Assembly (NCBI RefSeq): GCF_002936955.1
Contig: NZ_MPZM01000007.1
Span: 1-64,000, forward strand
Reading direction: 5' to 3'
DNA: 64,000 bases
From: Oceanisphaera arctica
GTDB taxonomy: Bacteria > Pseudomonadota > Gammaproteobacteria > Enterobacterales > Aeromonadaceae
Shown here piece by piece: positions 8,746 to 20,338 of the stretch. The notes beneath the pieces are model-generated. The model was not told the DNA's origin, did not search any database, and was given only the letters and a program-made list of their open reading frames with translations. The translations under genes and the position numbers were made by a program. Numbering within the stretch: position 1 is the stretch's first letter; each line of letters begins with the position of its first letter.

Positions 8746-9114
8746 TTACTCTGCAGCTTCTGCACGAGCGTCGTCACGACGGGGTTGACGCTCTTCTCTG
8801 ACCTTGGCCATTTCAGAAGGCTCAGTGACCGCATGCTTGGTGCGCATAATCATGTTACGCAGCACGGCATCGTTGAAGCGGAAGTTAGTTTCCAGCTCAT
8901 CGATAACAGCCTGGTCAGCTTCTACGTTCATCAGAACATAGTGGGCTTTGTGCAGCTTGTTGATCGGGTAAGCCAGTTGGCGACGGCCCCAGTCTTCCAT
9001 GCGGTGAACTTGACCGCCTGAAGTGGTGATGGCGCCAGTGTAGCGCTCGATCATGCCGGGAACCTGTTCACTCTGGTCAGGGTGAACCATAAATACGATT
9101 TCGTAATGACGCAC
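8746..9114 (-). CDS. rpsF: 30S ribosomal protein S6
   Basis: 122 residues when started at the GTG at 9114, which has AAGGAG six bases upstream; the product then opens with the canonical [17 protein letters not shown]. The frame stays open for 100 codons further upstream, but that part only translates a heptamer DNA repeat into Pro/His-rich sequence. S6 pairs with S18 on the 30S platform. The C-terminal tail ([19 protein letters not shown]) is acidic as in enterics, where Glu residues are added by RimK. First gene of the operon. Confidence 0.97.
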   Translation of the reverse strand: MRHYEIVFMVHPDQSEQVPGMIERYTGAITTSGGQVHRMEDWGRRQLAYPINKLHKAHYVLMNVEADQAVIDELETNFRFNDAVLRNMIMRTKHAVTEPSEMAKVREERQPRRDDARAEAAE

Positions 9115-9253
9115 GGATTGCTCCTTACGGGTTAATAGCCTCTGCGTGGGCTCAGTCACACCATCGGAGGCAAGGAACTTGTAGCTAAAAACGACTGATT
9201 TTAAGGTCGCGTAGTGTAAGGGATAACCAATCGGGCGGCAAGAAATTAAATGC

Positions 9254-9427
9254 TGGGGAATGGGAATGGGGAATGGGAATGGGGAATGGGAATGGGGAAT
9301 GGGGAATGGGGAATGGGGAATGGGGAATGGGGAATGGGGAATGGGGAATGGGGAATGGGGAATGGGGAATGGGGAATGGGGAATGGGGAATGGGGAATGG
9401 GGAGATTTTACCAATCCCTATTCCCGG
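9254..9427. repeat. long TGGGGAA heptamer array with opposing arm
   Basis: From 9254 to 9397 there are 21 head-to-tail units: 18 of the 7-base TGGGGAA and 3 of the 6-base TGGGAA, the short units alternating with long ones at the left end and 14 perfect heptamers at the right. A short C-rich arm (9413-9427) follows and ends 3 bases before the stop codon of the minus-strand EamA gene. The array lies between that gene and the promoter region of rpsF. Such arrays gain and lose units by slippage. Confidence 0.95.
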
Positions 9428-9430
9428 CTT

Positions 9431-10300
9431 TTACCGCAAGCGCCGTTGCAGGCCGATGGCGATGATCACCACGGCGGCGCCGAGGTAGACGTTGAGGTCC
9501 GGAAACTCCGCAAACAGCACCATGCCCATCAGGGTGACGAAGATAAGTCCCGAATATTCGCTGGCGGCAATCTTGCTGGCATCGGCCATGGCATAGGCCA
9601 GAATGCAGATACCCTGATAGATGATGCCGACAAGGCTGGCTCCAATCAGCAAGAGCCACACCTCTCCTGCCACCGGCTGCCAACCGGGCAAGGCCAGGGC
9701 AAAGCTCACCGGTATTGCCAGCGCCTGGGTCAGAAACAGCGTCGCCAGCACAGAGCGCCCCTGCGGCAGCTTGCGCACCAGCACGTTGCTGGCTGCCATG
9801 GAAAAGGCGGTCAGCAGCGCCAGCCAGCCGGCCCAGTGCCATTCTGCCGGGTTCAGCACAATCAAGATGCCGCCGAAGCCGAGCAGACTGACCCCGTAGG
9901 CGGCCAGCCGCACCTGCTCCTTGATGATCAGCGCCGCCAGCGGCAGCGTCATCAGCGGGGCGGCATAAAATACCGCGTTGGCGGTGGCCAGCGGCAGGTA
10001 AATCAGGCTGATGAAGACACAGGCCGAACCCATCAGCAGCAGGTGACCACGCAGCAGGTGGATTTTCCACTGGCCCCAGCCCTTCTTCTCTCGCGGCAGG
10101 CGCCACCAGAATGGCAACAGCAAAGCCGAGGTCATCAGGAAGCGCAGCGCCACATACTGATAGGGTGTCGCCTCGGTCTGGCCCAGCAATTTGACCAGCA
10201 CATCGCCGAAGGAAATCAGCAGGTTGCCCAACACCAGCAGCAGTATCGCCAGCATCTGTCGGTCGGCCGCCATCCGAGCCATTATGCCCTGCATATTCAC
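9431..10300 (-). CDS. EamA-family (DMT) membrane transporter
   Basis: 289 residues with about ten hydrophobic helices in two repeated EamA halves, typical of drug/metabolite exporters of the inner membrane. The first half has GNLLISFGDVLVKLLG and the LPLATANAVFYAAPLM stretch, the second AAINIL-like SMAASNVLVRKL and AYAMADASKIAASEYSGLIF. Substrate cannot be predicted. The GTG at 10300 has GGAG six bases upstream; the ATG at 10294 with AAGG seven bases upstream is equally possible. The gene lies between rlmB and the rpsF operon, with a heptamer array right after its stop. Confidence 0.88.
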   Translation of the reverse strand: MNMQGIMARMAADRQMLAILLLVLGNLLISFGDVLVKLLGQTEATPYQYVALRFLMTSALLLPFWWRLPREKKGWGQWKIHLLRGHLLLMGSACVFISLIYLPLATANAVFYAAPLMTLPLAALIIKEQVRLAAYGVSLLGFGGILIVLNPAEWHWAGWLALLTAFSMAASNVLVRKLPQGRSVLATLFLTQALAIPVSFALALPGWQPVAGEVWLLLIGASLVGIIYQGICILAYAMADASKIAASEYSGLIFVTLMGMVLFAEFPDLNVYLGAAVVIIAIGLQRRLR

Positions 10301-10382
10301 GCCTTGCTCCTCACGCTCAACGCCTCACCTCATCCCACCCATGTTGGGATTCGCTTCGCTCATCACCAACCTACTTCACGTA

Positions 10383-11120
10383 TCACTGGCCGCGCTGACG
10401 CACCATTTCGAACAGGCAGACGCCGGTGGCGACCGAGACGTTCAGGCTGGACACGGATCCGCCCATGGGAATGCTGACCAGCTCGTCACAATGTTCACGC
10501 GTCAGGCGGCGCATGCCCTTGTCTTCGGCGCCCATCACCAGCGCCAGGGCGCCGCTGAACTTGGCCTGATACAGGCTGTGATCCGCCTCACCGGCGGTGC
10601 CGACTACCCAGATGCCCTTGTCTTGTAGCTGACGCAGGGTGCGTGACAGATTAGTCACCTGAAACAGCGGTACCACTTCGGCGGCGCCACAGGCCACCTT
10701 GCGGACCACAGGGCCCAGGCTGGCTGACTTGTCTTTGGGTACGATAACGCCATGCACACCGGCCGCGTCGGCAGTACGCAGGCAGGCACCCAGGTTGTGC
10801 GGGTCGGTCACGCCGTCCAGCACCAGCAGCAAGGGGCAGTCTTCTGCCGCGAGCAGCGCGTCCAGATCCGTCTCGTTCAGTACCGGCTGGGCCTTGACCT
10901 TGGCCACCACACCCTGATGCTGACCACCCTTGGCCTTGTTGTCCAGGGCCGAGCGACTCGCCGGCTGGGCCTTGACACCCACGGCCAGCAGACGGGCCTG
11001 CAGTGCGTTCAGGCGCTCATCTTCGCGGCCCTTGAGCAGCCACACTTCCAATACCTGTTCCGGATGGGTTTCCAGCAGGGCATCGAGGGCGTGAATGCCA
11101 AAAATCAGTTCATTACTCAT
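10383..11120 (-). CDS. rlmB: 23S rRNA (guanosine-2'-O)-methyltransferase
   Basis: 245-residue SPOUT (TrmH) methyltransferase that methylates the ribose of G2251 in the 23S rRNA P loop. An N-terminal substrate-binding domain (residues about 1-75) is joined to the SPOUT domain, whose three motifs are visible: [21 protein letters not shown] (motif 1 region, with NxxxxxR), [14 protein letters not shown] (motif 2) and [15 protein letters not shown] (motif 3, knot). It follows rnr on the same strand, as in E. coli, with a heptamer palindrome in between. Confidence 0.96.
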   Translation of the reverse strand: MSNELIFGIHALDALLETHPEQVLEVWLLKGREDERLNALQARLLAVGVKAQPASRSALDNKAKGGQHQGVVAKVKAQPVLNETDLDALLAAEDCPLLLVLDGVTDPHNLGACLRTADAAGVHGVIVPKDKSASLGPVVRKVACGAAEVVPLFQVTNLSRTLRQLQDKGIWVVGTAGEADHSLYQAKFSGALALVMGAEDKGMRRLTREHCDELVSIPMGGSVSSLNVSVATGVCLFEMVRQRGQ

Positions 11121-11130
11121 TTAAATTCTC

Positions 11131-11231
11131 GGGATTAGGGGATTAGGGAATTGGGGAGTTGGGGAATTGGGGAATGGGGAATGGAGCGGGGTGAGTTCAC
11201 CAGTCCCTGCTCCCTATTCCCTATTCCCTGG
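11131..11231. repeat. G-rich heptamer palindrome after rnr
   Basis: About 50 bases of degenerate GGGATTA, GGGGAATT and GGGGAAT units face a C-rich arm of AGTCCCTGCTCCCTATTCC type near 11201-11231. The right end lies 5 bases from the rnr stop at 11237; the left end is 10 bases before the rlmB start codon, so the hairpin falls inside the rnr-rlmB transcript. Confidence 0.88.
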
Positions 11232-11236
11232 TTTAA

Positions 11237-13585
11237 TTAACGACGCTTTCTGCCGCCCTTGGGCTTGTTACCGGCCTTGCCTTCGGCCGGCTTGGCCTCG
11301 GGCTTGGCACCGCTTTTCGGCTTGGCGCCACTCTTCGGCTTCGCACGCTGGCGCGACTTCAGGTTCTTGGCTCCCTTGCCGGTTTTGGCACCGGCCGGCA
11401 GTGGCTCTTCCACGGTTTCGAAGTCGATCTTGCGATCGTCCAGGTTCACCGCCATCACCTTGACCTTGATCTTGTCACCCAGACGGTAGCGGCGACGGAA
11501 GTTCTCGCCGATCAGGGTCTGACGCGCCGGATCAAACTGGTAGTAATCGTTCTGCAGGCTGGAGATATGCACCAGACCGTCGATATGGATCTCGTCCAGC
11601 CGCACGAAGAAGCCGAAGCCGGTCACGTTGGCGATGGTGCCGCCAAATTCGCTACCCACATGATCCAGCATGTATTCGCACTTGAGCCAGTCGGCCACGT
11701 CGCGGGTCGCGTCATCGGCACGGCGCTCGGTCGTGGAGCAATGATCGCCCATGGGGGCGACTTCATCATACTGGTAAGGCACGCCGCCGCTCTTGCTGCC
11801 GCCGTCACCCTGTATCTTGCTCAGCTGGGCCTTGATGGCCCTGTGCAACACCAGATCCGGATAACGACGGATGGGCGAAGTAAAGTGGGCATAAGACTTC
11901 AGCGCCAGGCCGAAGTGGCCCATGTTGTCGGCCTGATAAATCGCCTGCTTCATGGAGCGCAGCAGCATGGTCTGGATCAGGCCCGCATCGGGTCTGTCCT
12001 TGATTTGCTCGGCCAGCAGGGCGTAATCCGCCGGCTCCGGCTCCAGGCCGCCTTTCAGCTCCAGACCCAGCTCGGCGAGAAAACTGCGGAAACCGGTCAG
12101 TTTCTCTTCACCCGGCTTGTCGTGCACCCGGAACAGGGTATGAGCCTCCTGCTTTTCGATAAAGCGGGCGGCCGCCACGTTGGCCATGATCATGCATTCT
12201 TCGATGATCTTGTGGGCGTCGTTACGCACCACGGGCACTATGCTCTCGATCTTGCGCTGAGGGTTGAATATAAAGCGGGTTTCTTCGCTTTCGAATTCCA
12301 CCGCGCCACGCTGATGGCGCGCTTCTTTCATCGCCAGATAGAGCTGACCCAGGTTTTCCAGATGCGGCACCAGCGGAGCATAACGCTCGCGCAGGACCTC
12401 GTCTCCTTCCAGCATGGCCGCTACCTTGTTGTAGGTAAGACGGGCATGAGAGTTCATCACCGCTTCGTAGAACTTGAAGCCGGACAACTTGCCGGAGGCA
12501 GAAATGGTCATCTCCGCCACCATGCACAGTCGATCAACCTGCGGGTTGAGCGAGCACAGACCGTTAGACAACACCTCGGGCAGCATGGGGATCACCTGCT
12601 CGGGGAAGTAGACCGAGTTGCCACGCAGATAGCCTTCGTTATCCAGCGCCGTACCCGGGCGCACATAGTAGGACACGTCGGCGATGGCAACCCACAGCCG
12701 CCAGCCACCGGAGGTATTGGGCTGACAGTAAACCGCGTCATCAAAGTCGCGGGCGTCTTCACCATCGATGGTCACCAGCGGCAGATCACGCAGATCCTTT
12801 CGGCCCAGCTTGGCCTCTTCCGGCACCTGTTCGGTCAGCTTGGCAATCTCGTGCTTCACTTCTTCCGGCCACACATGGGGAATGCCGTGGGTACGCAGGG
12901 CGATGTCGATTTCCATGCCCGGATCCATGGTTTCACCCAGCACCTCGACCACTTTACCCACACCGGTCATGCGCTTGGTCGGACGCTGACTGATGGCAAT
13001 CACCACCACCTGGCCCATGCGCGCACCCTTGGTCTCGCCCTGCGGGATCAGAATGTCCTGCGCGATGCGGCTATCGTCCGGCACCACGTAGCTGACGCCG
13101 TTTTCCACAAAATAGCGGCCAACCACTTCCAGGTCGCGGGATTCCAGCAAACGCACCACCCGCGCCTCTCGCCGGCCTTTGGAGTCGAAACGCAACGGCT
13201 GCACCAGCGCATGGTCGCCGTGCATCAGGGCGTCCATCTCACGCTGAGAGAGGAAAAGGTCGTCGCCGCCATCTTCCGGACGCAAGAAGCCGAAGCCTTC
13301 CCGGTGACCGATAACACGGCCCTTGATCAGGTTCAGCTTATCGGGCAGGGCGTAACACTTGTTACGGGTGAACACCAGCTGGCCGTCCCGCTCCATGGCG
13401 CGCAGGCGGCGACGCAGGGCTTCGGCCTGCTCTTCGCCGTCCAGTGCCAGCTCGGCAAAGACGTCATCCCGGGAAACCGGGCCCTGCTTGGCTTTAATGA
13501 GCTCGAGAATAAACTCCCGGCTGGGAATGGGGTTTTCGTATTTTTCGGCTTCCCGCTTCAGGAAGGGATCTTGTTGTTCTGACAT
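11237..13585 (-). CDS. rnr: ribonuclease R
   Basis: 3'-5' exoribonuclease of the RNase II family that degrades structured RNA, including rRNA and mRNA, and takes part in tmRNA quality control. About 782 residues: winged-helix start ([13 protein letters not shown]), two cold-shock domains, the RNB catalytic core with [14 protein letters not shown] (metal-binding Asp cluster) and [15 protein letters not shown], an S1 domain ([22 protein letters not shown]) and a Lys-rich tail with [18 protein letters not shown] repeats. I start at the ATG at 13585 (MSEQQDPF), which aligns with E. coli MSQDPF; an ATG at 13597 adds four residues. nsrR, its usual neighbour, is elsewhere (44583). Confidence 0.95.
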   Translation of the reverse strand: MSEQQDPFLKREAEKYENPIPSREFILELIKAKQGPVSRDDVFAELALDGEEQAEALRRRLRAMERDGQLVFTRNKCYALPDKLNLIKGRVIGHREGFGFLRPEDGGDDLFLSQREMDALMHGDHALVQPLRFDSKGRREARVVRLLESRDLEVVGRYFVENGVSYVVPDDSRIAQDILIPQGETKGARMGQVVVIAISQRPTKRMTGVGKVVEVLGETMDPGMEIDIALRTHGIPHVWPEEVKHEIAKLTEQVPEEAKLGRKDLRDLPLVTIDGEDARDFDDAVYCQPNTSGGWRLWVAIADVSYYVRPGTALDNEGYLRGNSVYFPEQVIPMLPEVLSNGLCSLNPQVDRLCMVAEMTISASGKLSGFKFYEAVMNSHARLTYNKVAAMLEGDEVLRERYAPLVPHLENLGQLYLAMKEARHQRGAVEFESEETRFIFNPQRKIESIVPVVRNDAHKIIEECMIMANVAAARFIEKQEAHTLFRVHDKPGEEKLTGFRSFLAELGLELKGGLEPEPADYALLAEQIKDRPDAGLIQTMLLRSMKQAIYQADNMGHFGLALKSYAHFTSPIRRYPDLVLHRAIKAQLSKIQGDGGSKSGGVPYQYDEVAPMGDHCSTTERRADDATRDVADWLKCEYMLDHVGSEFGGTIANVTGFGFFVRLDEIHIDGLVHISSLQNDYYQFDPARQTLIGENFRRRYRLGDKIKVKVMAVNLDDRKIDFETVEEPLPAGAKTGKGAKNLKSRQRAKPKSGAKPKSGAKPEAKPAEGKAGNKPKGGRKRR

Positions 13586-13650
13586 AAAGTGGTCCATTTG
13601 AGCACTGTAATAAGGGAAGTATATCTAAAGGATAAGAATAACAAGTGACA

Positions 13651-13690
13651 AAGCGCCCGGTTAAGCCAGTGCTGCTTAAACGGGCGCTTT
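13651..13690 (-). terminator. terminator after luxS
   Basis: Long stem pairing AAGCGCCCG (13651-13659) plus TTAAGC with GCTTAA plus CGGGCGCTT (ending 13689), short loop in the middle. It lies 26 bases after the luxS stop on the minus strand, upstream of rnr. Confidence 0.85.
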
Positions 13691-13715
13691 TGTCACGAGG
13701 GGAAGCCGCTTGTCA

Positions 13716-14225
13716 TTACAGCGATTTCAGCATCTCTTCCGGCAACGCCAGCGTCTGATTGCTGTTCACACCGATACCGCGCTCGATAATATTGCGCGCT
13801 ATGGCCTTGGCCTCGTCCAGCGAGTGCATCACGAAGGTGCCGCACTGATATTCGTTCAGCTCGGGGATCTGTGACTGGTTTTCCACCTTGAGCACATCTT
13901 CCATCGCCGCCTGCCACGCCGCCGCCACGCGCTGCTCGTCCGGCGCGCCTACCAGGCTCATGTAAAAACCGGTACGACAGCCCATGGGCGACAGATCGAT
14001 AATTTCGACGCCGCCACCATTGAGATGATTACGCATAAAGCCGGCGAACAGGTGCTCCAGAGTATGGATGCCCTTCTCGGACAGGATTTCCTGGTTCGGC
14101 AGGCAGAAGCGCAAATCAAATACGGTAATGGTGTCGTTATGAGGCGTGGCCATGGTTTTGGCTACCCGCACCGCCGGTGCTTCCATTCGGGTATGGTCGA
14201 CGGTAAAACTGTCCAGCAGTGGCAT
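13716..14225 (-). CDS. luxS: S-ribosylhomocysteine lyase (AI-2 synthesis)
   Basis: 169 residues. Splits S-ribosylhomocysteine into homocysteine and DPD, the precursor of autoinducer-2, as part of the activated methyl cycle. The metal site HTLEH lies at residues 54-58 and the third ligand Cys128 is in the CGTFVMHS block; the catalytic Cys84-equivalent is in [14 protein letters not shown] at 14225 has AAGGA upstream. Own terminator downstream. No lsr uptake or luxPQ genes are in the window, so the signalling role is open. Confidence 0.97.
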   Translation of the reverse strand: MPLLDSFTVDHTRMEAPAVRVAKTMATPHNDTITVFDLRFCLPNQEILSEKGIHTLEHLFAGFMRNHLNGGGVEIIDLSPMGCRTGFYMSLVGAPDEQRVAAAWQAAMEDVLKVENQSQIPELNEYQCGTFVMHSLDEAKAIARNIIERGIGVNSNQTLALPEEMLKSL

Positions 14226-14285
14226 ATGTTATTCCTTGATACGATGTTAATAGGCAATTGTGACAAAAAAGCCGGCCGGTTGAAA

Positions 14286-14359
14286 CTGGGGATTGGTGAT
14301 TGGGGACTAGGGATTGGGGAAGAGCACACCACTCCCCATTCCCTGCTCCCTATTCCCAG
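14286..14359. repeat. G-rich heptamer palindrome after glnB
   Basis: Left arm 14286-14320 of GGGGATT, GGGGACTA and GGGATTG units; right arm 14331-14359 of complementary CCCCATT, CCCTGCT and CCCTATT units. The right end is 3 bases from the glnB stop codon at 14363. luxS starts 60 bases beyond the left end. Confidence 0.88.
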
Positions 14360-14362
14360 CCC

Positions 14363-16331
<1,969 letters not shown>

Positions 16332-16377
16332 GGGTTTGTCTGTCGTTAAAATGGCAATAGCTGCATAGTAATGAAAG

Positions 16378-16401
16378 ACAGGGGCCTTGTCAGGCCCCTG
16401 T
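16378..16401 (-). terminator. terminator after the minor-pilin operon
   Basis: Perfect 10-bp stem (ACAGGGGCCT pairing with AGGCCCCTGT) and TGTC loop, 9 bases after the stop of the large pilin gene on the minus strand. The following run is CTTTCATT, so T-poor. Confidence 0.65.
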
Positions 16402-16410
16402 GCGTTTGGG

Positions 16411-18504
16411 TTAGTTGCAGGGAGGCGGCAGGGTGGTGCCCTCCGGCTTGTTGATCACCGCCAGCACACAGCCACCGTCAATGGATTTCTTCCCGCCTTG
16501 GGTGGTGTTGGTTTGCTTATTCCAGGGGCTGGCGGGGAGCAGTTCATAACCGGTAGGAGCCGTAGCCGTCAGCGTGATTTGAGGTCCATTGTCCGCGTAA
16601 CAGCTATAGAAAAGCGACAGGTTGCCTTTATTGGCGCCTTGCCCTGAAGTCTGGGTAGAACCACAACTGGTGGAAGGCCCGTTAGACTGAGTAAAGCTCA
16701 CCTGTACCTGGCTTAACTGGGTGTCGCTGCATGTCTGCTCGGTCACCGTGGTGCCAACCGTCTCATAGGTGATACACCTTACCTGCCCGGTTATACTGAC
16801 CTTGCCGGAAATCGATTGTACCGAGACATTCAGCGAAGAACTTTTGCGCTCTGTTGTTTCAGTTTCAAACGTAGACAGCGGCTTGAAAGAGGTGATGCCG
16901 CTGTTGCTGCGCCGTATGGTGGCGGTAATGGTGGCCAAAGACCCTTCCTGGAGGGCATTGATCAAGCCCCGGCTGTAAGTCCCATAGTATTGCTGGCTGC
17001 TGTCCACTATGGTCTGCACCGGCTCATCGGTCACGCTAATGTTGGCAGGGGTGTTACTCGTCCAGTTCGCCAACAGGGTCAGGTTGACGTCATAAAAAGG
17101 CACATATTTCAGTAAGTTGGCGGGCGTGGCATCGGGGTTGCCACCCATGACGTCATTCTTCAGATACTGGCGGTATTCCGGGGACACTATATCCACATAG
17201 ATGCCCCTAGCCATCAGCTGATCCGGGCCGGGCGCAACCAACAGCATATTGGTCGTCAAGGGCGCTATGCTGTTAGTAGCAAGGTAAGTTGCAAAAGAGA
17301 TGGGGGTAGAATAAGTCTGGTTATAATTACCCTCGGCCTTTACCTGACCGCGAATGTAATCGGTGACAATTTTTTTTACATAATCTTGATAGGCCGTCTG
17401 TACTCCGCTATTGGCAAAGATGCTGGCATCGAAGATATTAAACGCCACCAGATTCCAGTCGTTGGCCATTTCATAGAAGCCGTTAATCCGCACCATGCGG
17501 CAGGCTTCGACATAAGAGTTACCTAATGTAGTGGCCGATGTAAATTCATAAACCTTCGAACTATTTAGCGTAGCGTTGTAATGCCCGTGAGGAGTCAGCT
17601 TAATCGCATCATACCAGTGGCTGAACTTGTTATCCGGGCCATCGAAGTGATTGGCACAGCAGGTGGTACACAAGGGATCCTGACTCTGCTGCGGCACGCC
17701 GGTCACCTTGTTCGCCGTCCCCCCCTTGACCCAATATGAAAGCCCGGACACGACCGACCGCTTCGCTGGCAGCTCGGCGACCTTGCTGCTGCCGAGCGTA
17801 CAGTTGCAGGAAACTGTCGTCATGTCCTGCACCTGAGATTTCTTGTTGCTGCTGTCATATGCATTGGTATTAAACGCCACCCTGAGACTGTCCGAGCTCC
17901 CCTGCTGGATCAGCTTGGGCAAGGGACGGCTGGTTTCCTGGGTAATGCCATCCCCCAGGGTGATGGGGATGACGTTAGGCACTGCGCCCGGTGTATGGGC
18001 TACCTCGGGGCCACCCAGTCCCAGGCCCCATGGACTATTGGGTCCACCATTACTACTGCCAAAAGGGCCACTCTCGACAGAAAGGCTGGGCGAAACCACC
18101 GAGCTGAGGGTAAAGCTTTGTGGCACTCCGGTATCGTTCCAGTCGACGGTGACCGCTACCTCTTTCTTGCCCGAGGGAATCCCGGTCGGTGGCGGCGTGG
18201 CCCACTGGGTATTGGCGGCATCCCAGCCATAATCGTCTACCGTCCAGTCGAGATCGTAGGTCACCCCATCCAGCTCCGTCGATTCGGTGCCTCCGGCGAT
18301 ATTCTGATATCCCTGCTTGTCCCGGAAATATCTGAGCTCGTCCAGCTTGGATTCGGCCAGCCGCAGGGCCACCTCCCGGCTGCGGCCATCCCGGCTGTAT
18401 TCCAGATAATTCTTGTTCAGCTGCAGCAGCGAGCCCGCCGTGACCGCCACCACGATAAAGGCGATCAATACCTCGATCAGGCCAAATCCTTGTTGCCGTT
18501 TCAT
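16411..18504 (-). CDS. very large PilV-like minor pilin (697 residues)
   Basis: Starts with a type III prepilin leader, MKRQQG cut before FGLIEVLIAFIVVAVTAG, with Glu5 present. The first 130 residues resemble PilV/FimU minor pilins; the remaining 560 have no family I recognise. That part is Ser/Thr/Asn-rich with Cys-rich spots (VSCNCTLGSS, DPLCTTCCANHFDG, a Cys-rich end KKSIDGGCVLAV) and looks like an exported, disulphide-bonded domain. It ends the fimT-pilW-pilX-pilV operon, where a pilY1 adhesin would often stand. I infer a pilus-tip adhesin role. ATG at 18504 follows AGGAGG. No sign of frameshift. Confidence 0.82.
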   Translation of the reverse strand: MKRQQGFGLIEVLIAFIVVAVTAGSLLQLNKNYLEYSRDGRSREVALRLAESKLDELRYFRDKQGYQNIAGGTESTELDGVTYDLDWTVDDYGWDAANTQWATPPPTGIPSGKKEVAVTVDWNDTGVPQSFTLSSVVSPSLSVESGPFGSSNGGPNSPWGLGLGGPEVAHTPGAVPNVIPITLGDGITQETSRPLPKLIQQGSSDSLRVAFNTNAYDSSNKKSQVQDMTTVSCNCTLGSSKVAELPAKRSVVSGLSYWVKGGTANKVTGVPQQSQDPLCTTCCANHFDGPDNKFSHWYDAIKLTPHGHYNATLNSSKVYEFTSATTLGNSYVEACRMVRINGFYEMANDWNLVAFNIFDASIFANSGVQTAYQDYVKKIVTDYIRGQVKAEGNYNQTYSTPISFATYLATNSIAPLTTNMLLVAPGPDQLMARGIYVDIVSPEYRQYLKNDVMGGNPDATPANLLKYVPFYDVNLTLLANWTSNTPANISVTDEPVQTIVDSSQQYYGTYSRGLINALQEGSLATITATIRRSNSGITSFKPLSTFETETTERKSSSLNVSVQSISGKVSITGQVRCITYETVGTTVTEQTCSDTQLSQVQVSFTQSNGPSTSCGSTQTSGQGANKGNLSLFYSCYADNGPQITLTATAPTGYELLPASPWNKQTNTTQGGKKSIDGGCVLAVINKPEGTTLPPPCN

Positions 18505-18515
18505 CCTGCCTCCTG

Positions 18516-19670
18516 CTACCAGTCTTTCCAGCTACCGGGAATGATATCAATAGAAATAAAGGGATTGCTGCTGCCGGTGCCCAGGCTGCTGTTAACGCAA
18601 CCGCTGAGATCACAAATAATCCCTTCATCGTAGATAAACTTAAAGGTACCACCGGTCAGCTTGACTCCATTGTGGTTTGCCAACAAGCTGCCATAAACCG
18701 TGGCACCACCAGCGGCACTGAGGGTGTAATCGGGCTCGCTATCGGGATCGGAATCATAAGAAAACAGCAGACCATGGAAGACGCTGCCCCCATTCATCAC
18801 CACGTTGGCGTCCTTGACCAGCAGGATAACAGGGCTGGTGGGGGAACCTACCGTGCCAAAAGTGCAGGTCCCCGACGAGCCTTCTACAATAAAAAAGCCG
18901 GCACCGCCGGTCAGCAGGGGATCCGTGCAACTGCTGACAATGGCGGTCGCCTTGGCATGAATATGCTCCCAGGCGGCGGCGGAGTCCGGCTCACCGAACA
19001 CATAGTCGAACATATCGCTGGGAAAACCAGGGTCATTGGCGACGATATCGGTGCCGATAACAGGAGTGGACCCCTGATTGTAGCTATAGGCATTCTTGGT
19101 GGTACAGCCGTTCTCTTTATATTCCTCCATGCCACAGGTCTTCGCGTTACCGCCGATGTCTACCGTGTCTTTGCTCCATACGGAAACCGGCACCCCCTTG
19201 CCGCTGCCATTGGGATTGGCCACTATGGTAATGTTGCCGCTCAAGGGGGCGGTACCGTTAATCATCATGGGCGCCGCCGGACCCGAGTTATCAGGGTTGA
19301 GGATACCGCGCTCGGCCACCTGCATACTGATACGGGCCTGACCGCCGCCGGGCAGGGTGGCCACCGACAGAATATCGGTCACACCAGAGGTCGTCGCGTT
19401 AGGAGTCATGGTGACGCTGTAGCTCGCCTGGGCCGCCGAACTGTTCACGGTTCCCGAGGCGCCCGACGCCGTCGAGTCAACTTTGATCCAGGCAATGGCC
19501 TCGGCCACCCCCTTTTCGGCGGCGGCATACGCCACCCGGTACTCGATTTCGTTGAGCGCGATGCGCTTTTCCGACACCAGCGCCTTGCCGATAAACACCG
19601 ATACCGACACCAGAATCGACACCAGCATCAGCGTGATGGTAAGGGTGGTAAATCCGTTTTCCCTGTTCAT
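18516..19670 (-). CDS. PilX-like minor pilin
   Basis: 384 residues beginning MNRENG then FTTLTITLMLVSILVSVSVFIGKALV, a prepilin-type leader and N-terminal helix. The residue at position +5 of the mature form is not Glu, which is also seen in PilX/GspK-type tip pilins. The rest is a Gly/Ser/Thr-rich periplasmic domain with several Cys (AKTCGMEEYKENGCTTKN, CTDPLLTGG, EGIICDLSGCVN). It follows pilW by 2 bases and precedes the large PilV-like gene by 11 bases, so it is translated in the same operon. Probably part of the tip or initiation complex of the type IV pilus. Confidence 0.8.
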   Translation of the reverse strand: MNRENGFTTLTITLMLVSILVSVSVFIGKALVSEKRIALNEIEYRVAYAAAEKGVAEAIAWIKVDSTASGASGTVNSSAAQASYSVTMTPNATTSGVTDILSVATLPGGGQARISMQVAERGILNPDNSGPAAPMMINGTAPLSGNITIVANPNGSGKGVPVSVWSKDTVDIGGNAKTCGMEEYKENGCTTKNAYSYNQGSTPVIGTDIVANDPGFPSDMFDYVFGEPDSAAAWEHIHAKATAIVSSCTDPLLTGGAGFFIVEGSSGTCTFGTVGSPTSPVILLVKDANVVMNGGSVFHGLLFSYDSDPDSEPDYTLSAAGGATVYGSLLANHNGVKLTGGTFKFIYDEGIICDLSGCVNSSLGTGSSNPFISIDIIPGSWKDW

Positions 19671-19672
19671 GG

Positions 19673-20338
19673 CTAGTACCCGTCGTTGCGTAGTTTTATC
19701 TGCCGCTGCAGGCTCATGGCCAGTGCCGGCCTGGTGGCATGAGAGGCGGAAATGGCCAGATCGATGGCGCGCATGCCGGTCGCGCTACTGCCGGAGGCCA
19801 GCGCAAAGCTCAGGTTGTCGATCAGCACTTCTTTTTCCGATATCAGTTTGCTGCCACCACTACAGTCGCTGCTGCCAAGCGCGCTGCTGGTCGGCTCCGT
19901 ATAGCTGGTACTGACCTTCAGCGCCTTGTTGGCCGCATCATAGCCGTATATCCGTACCACAGACCCCGCCCCGGAAGGCGGATTAGGATCCCAGTATTTG
20001 ATTCGGATACAGCCGGGAGCAGTAGCCCCCGAAGCGGTATAGAGATCCGCCGTGGTTGAAAATTGATACTTGGTCGACTTGGCCGAAGAGGAAGGCGTAC
20101 CCGGTGCCATGTCTGCTGCCGCACTGGGGTGATAGCCTGCCCGCTGAATATCCCGCACCATGATATCGGTGATACTTTGCACATCCTGGTTGACGCGCGA
20201 CAGCATCAGGGTGGTATTGCCGGACACCATGACGGTGGTAAACAAAGAGATGGCGCCCGCCACCACCACCAGACCCGCCACCAGCGAGACCAGCATTTCC
20301 ATTACCGAAAAGCCGCTGTTTTTATACCGCTTCAGCAT
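19673..20338 (-). CDS. PilW-like minor pilin
   Basis: 221 residues with leader MLKRYKNSG and mature start FSVMEMLVSLVAGLVVVAG, Glu5 present. The region VQSITDIMVRDIQRAGYHPS is the conserved PilW signature after the N-terminal helix. It overlaps the end of the fimT gene by 7 bases, which suggests translational coupling. PilW is a core minor pilin that primes type IV pilus assembly at the inner membrane and ends up at the tip. Confidence 0.87.
   Translation of the reverse strand: MLKRYKNSGFSVMEMLVSLVAGLVVVAGAISLFTTVMVSGNTTLMLSRVNQDVQSITDIMVRDIQRAGYHPSAAADMAPGTPSSSAKSTKYQFSTTADLYTASGATAPGCIRIKYWDPNPPSGAGSVVRIYGYDAANKALKVSTSYTEPTSSALGSSDCSGGSKLISEKEVLIDNLSFALASGSSATGMRAIDLAISASHATRPALAMSLQRQIKLRNDGY

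Noticed and set aside
9115-9414. 100-codon N-terminal extension of rpsF rich in Pro, His and Ser
   Set aside because: It is the heptamer DNA array read in frame; S6 begins at the GTG at 9114 with a perfect ribosome site.
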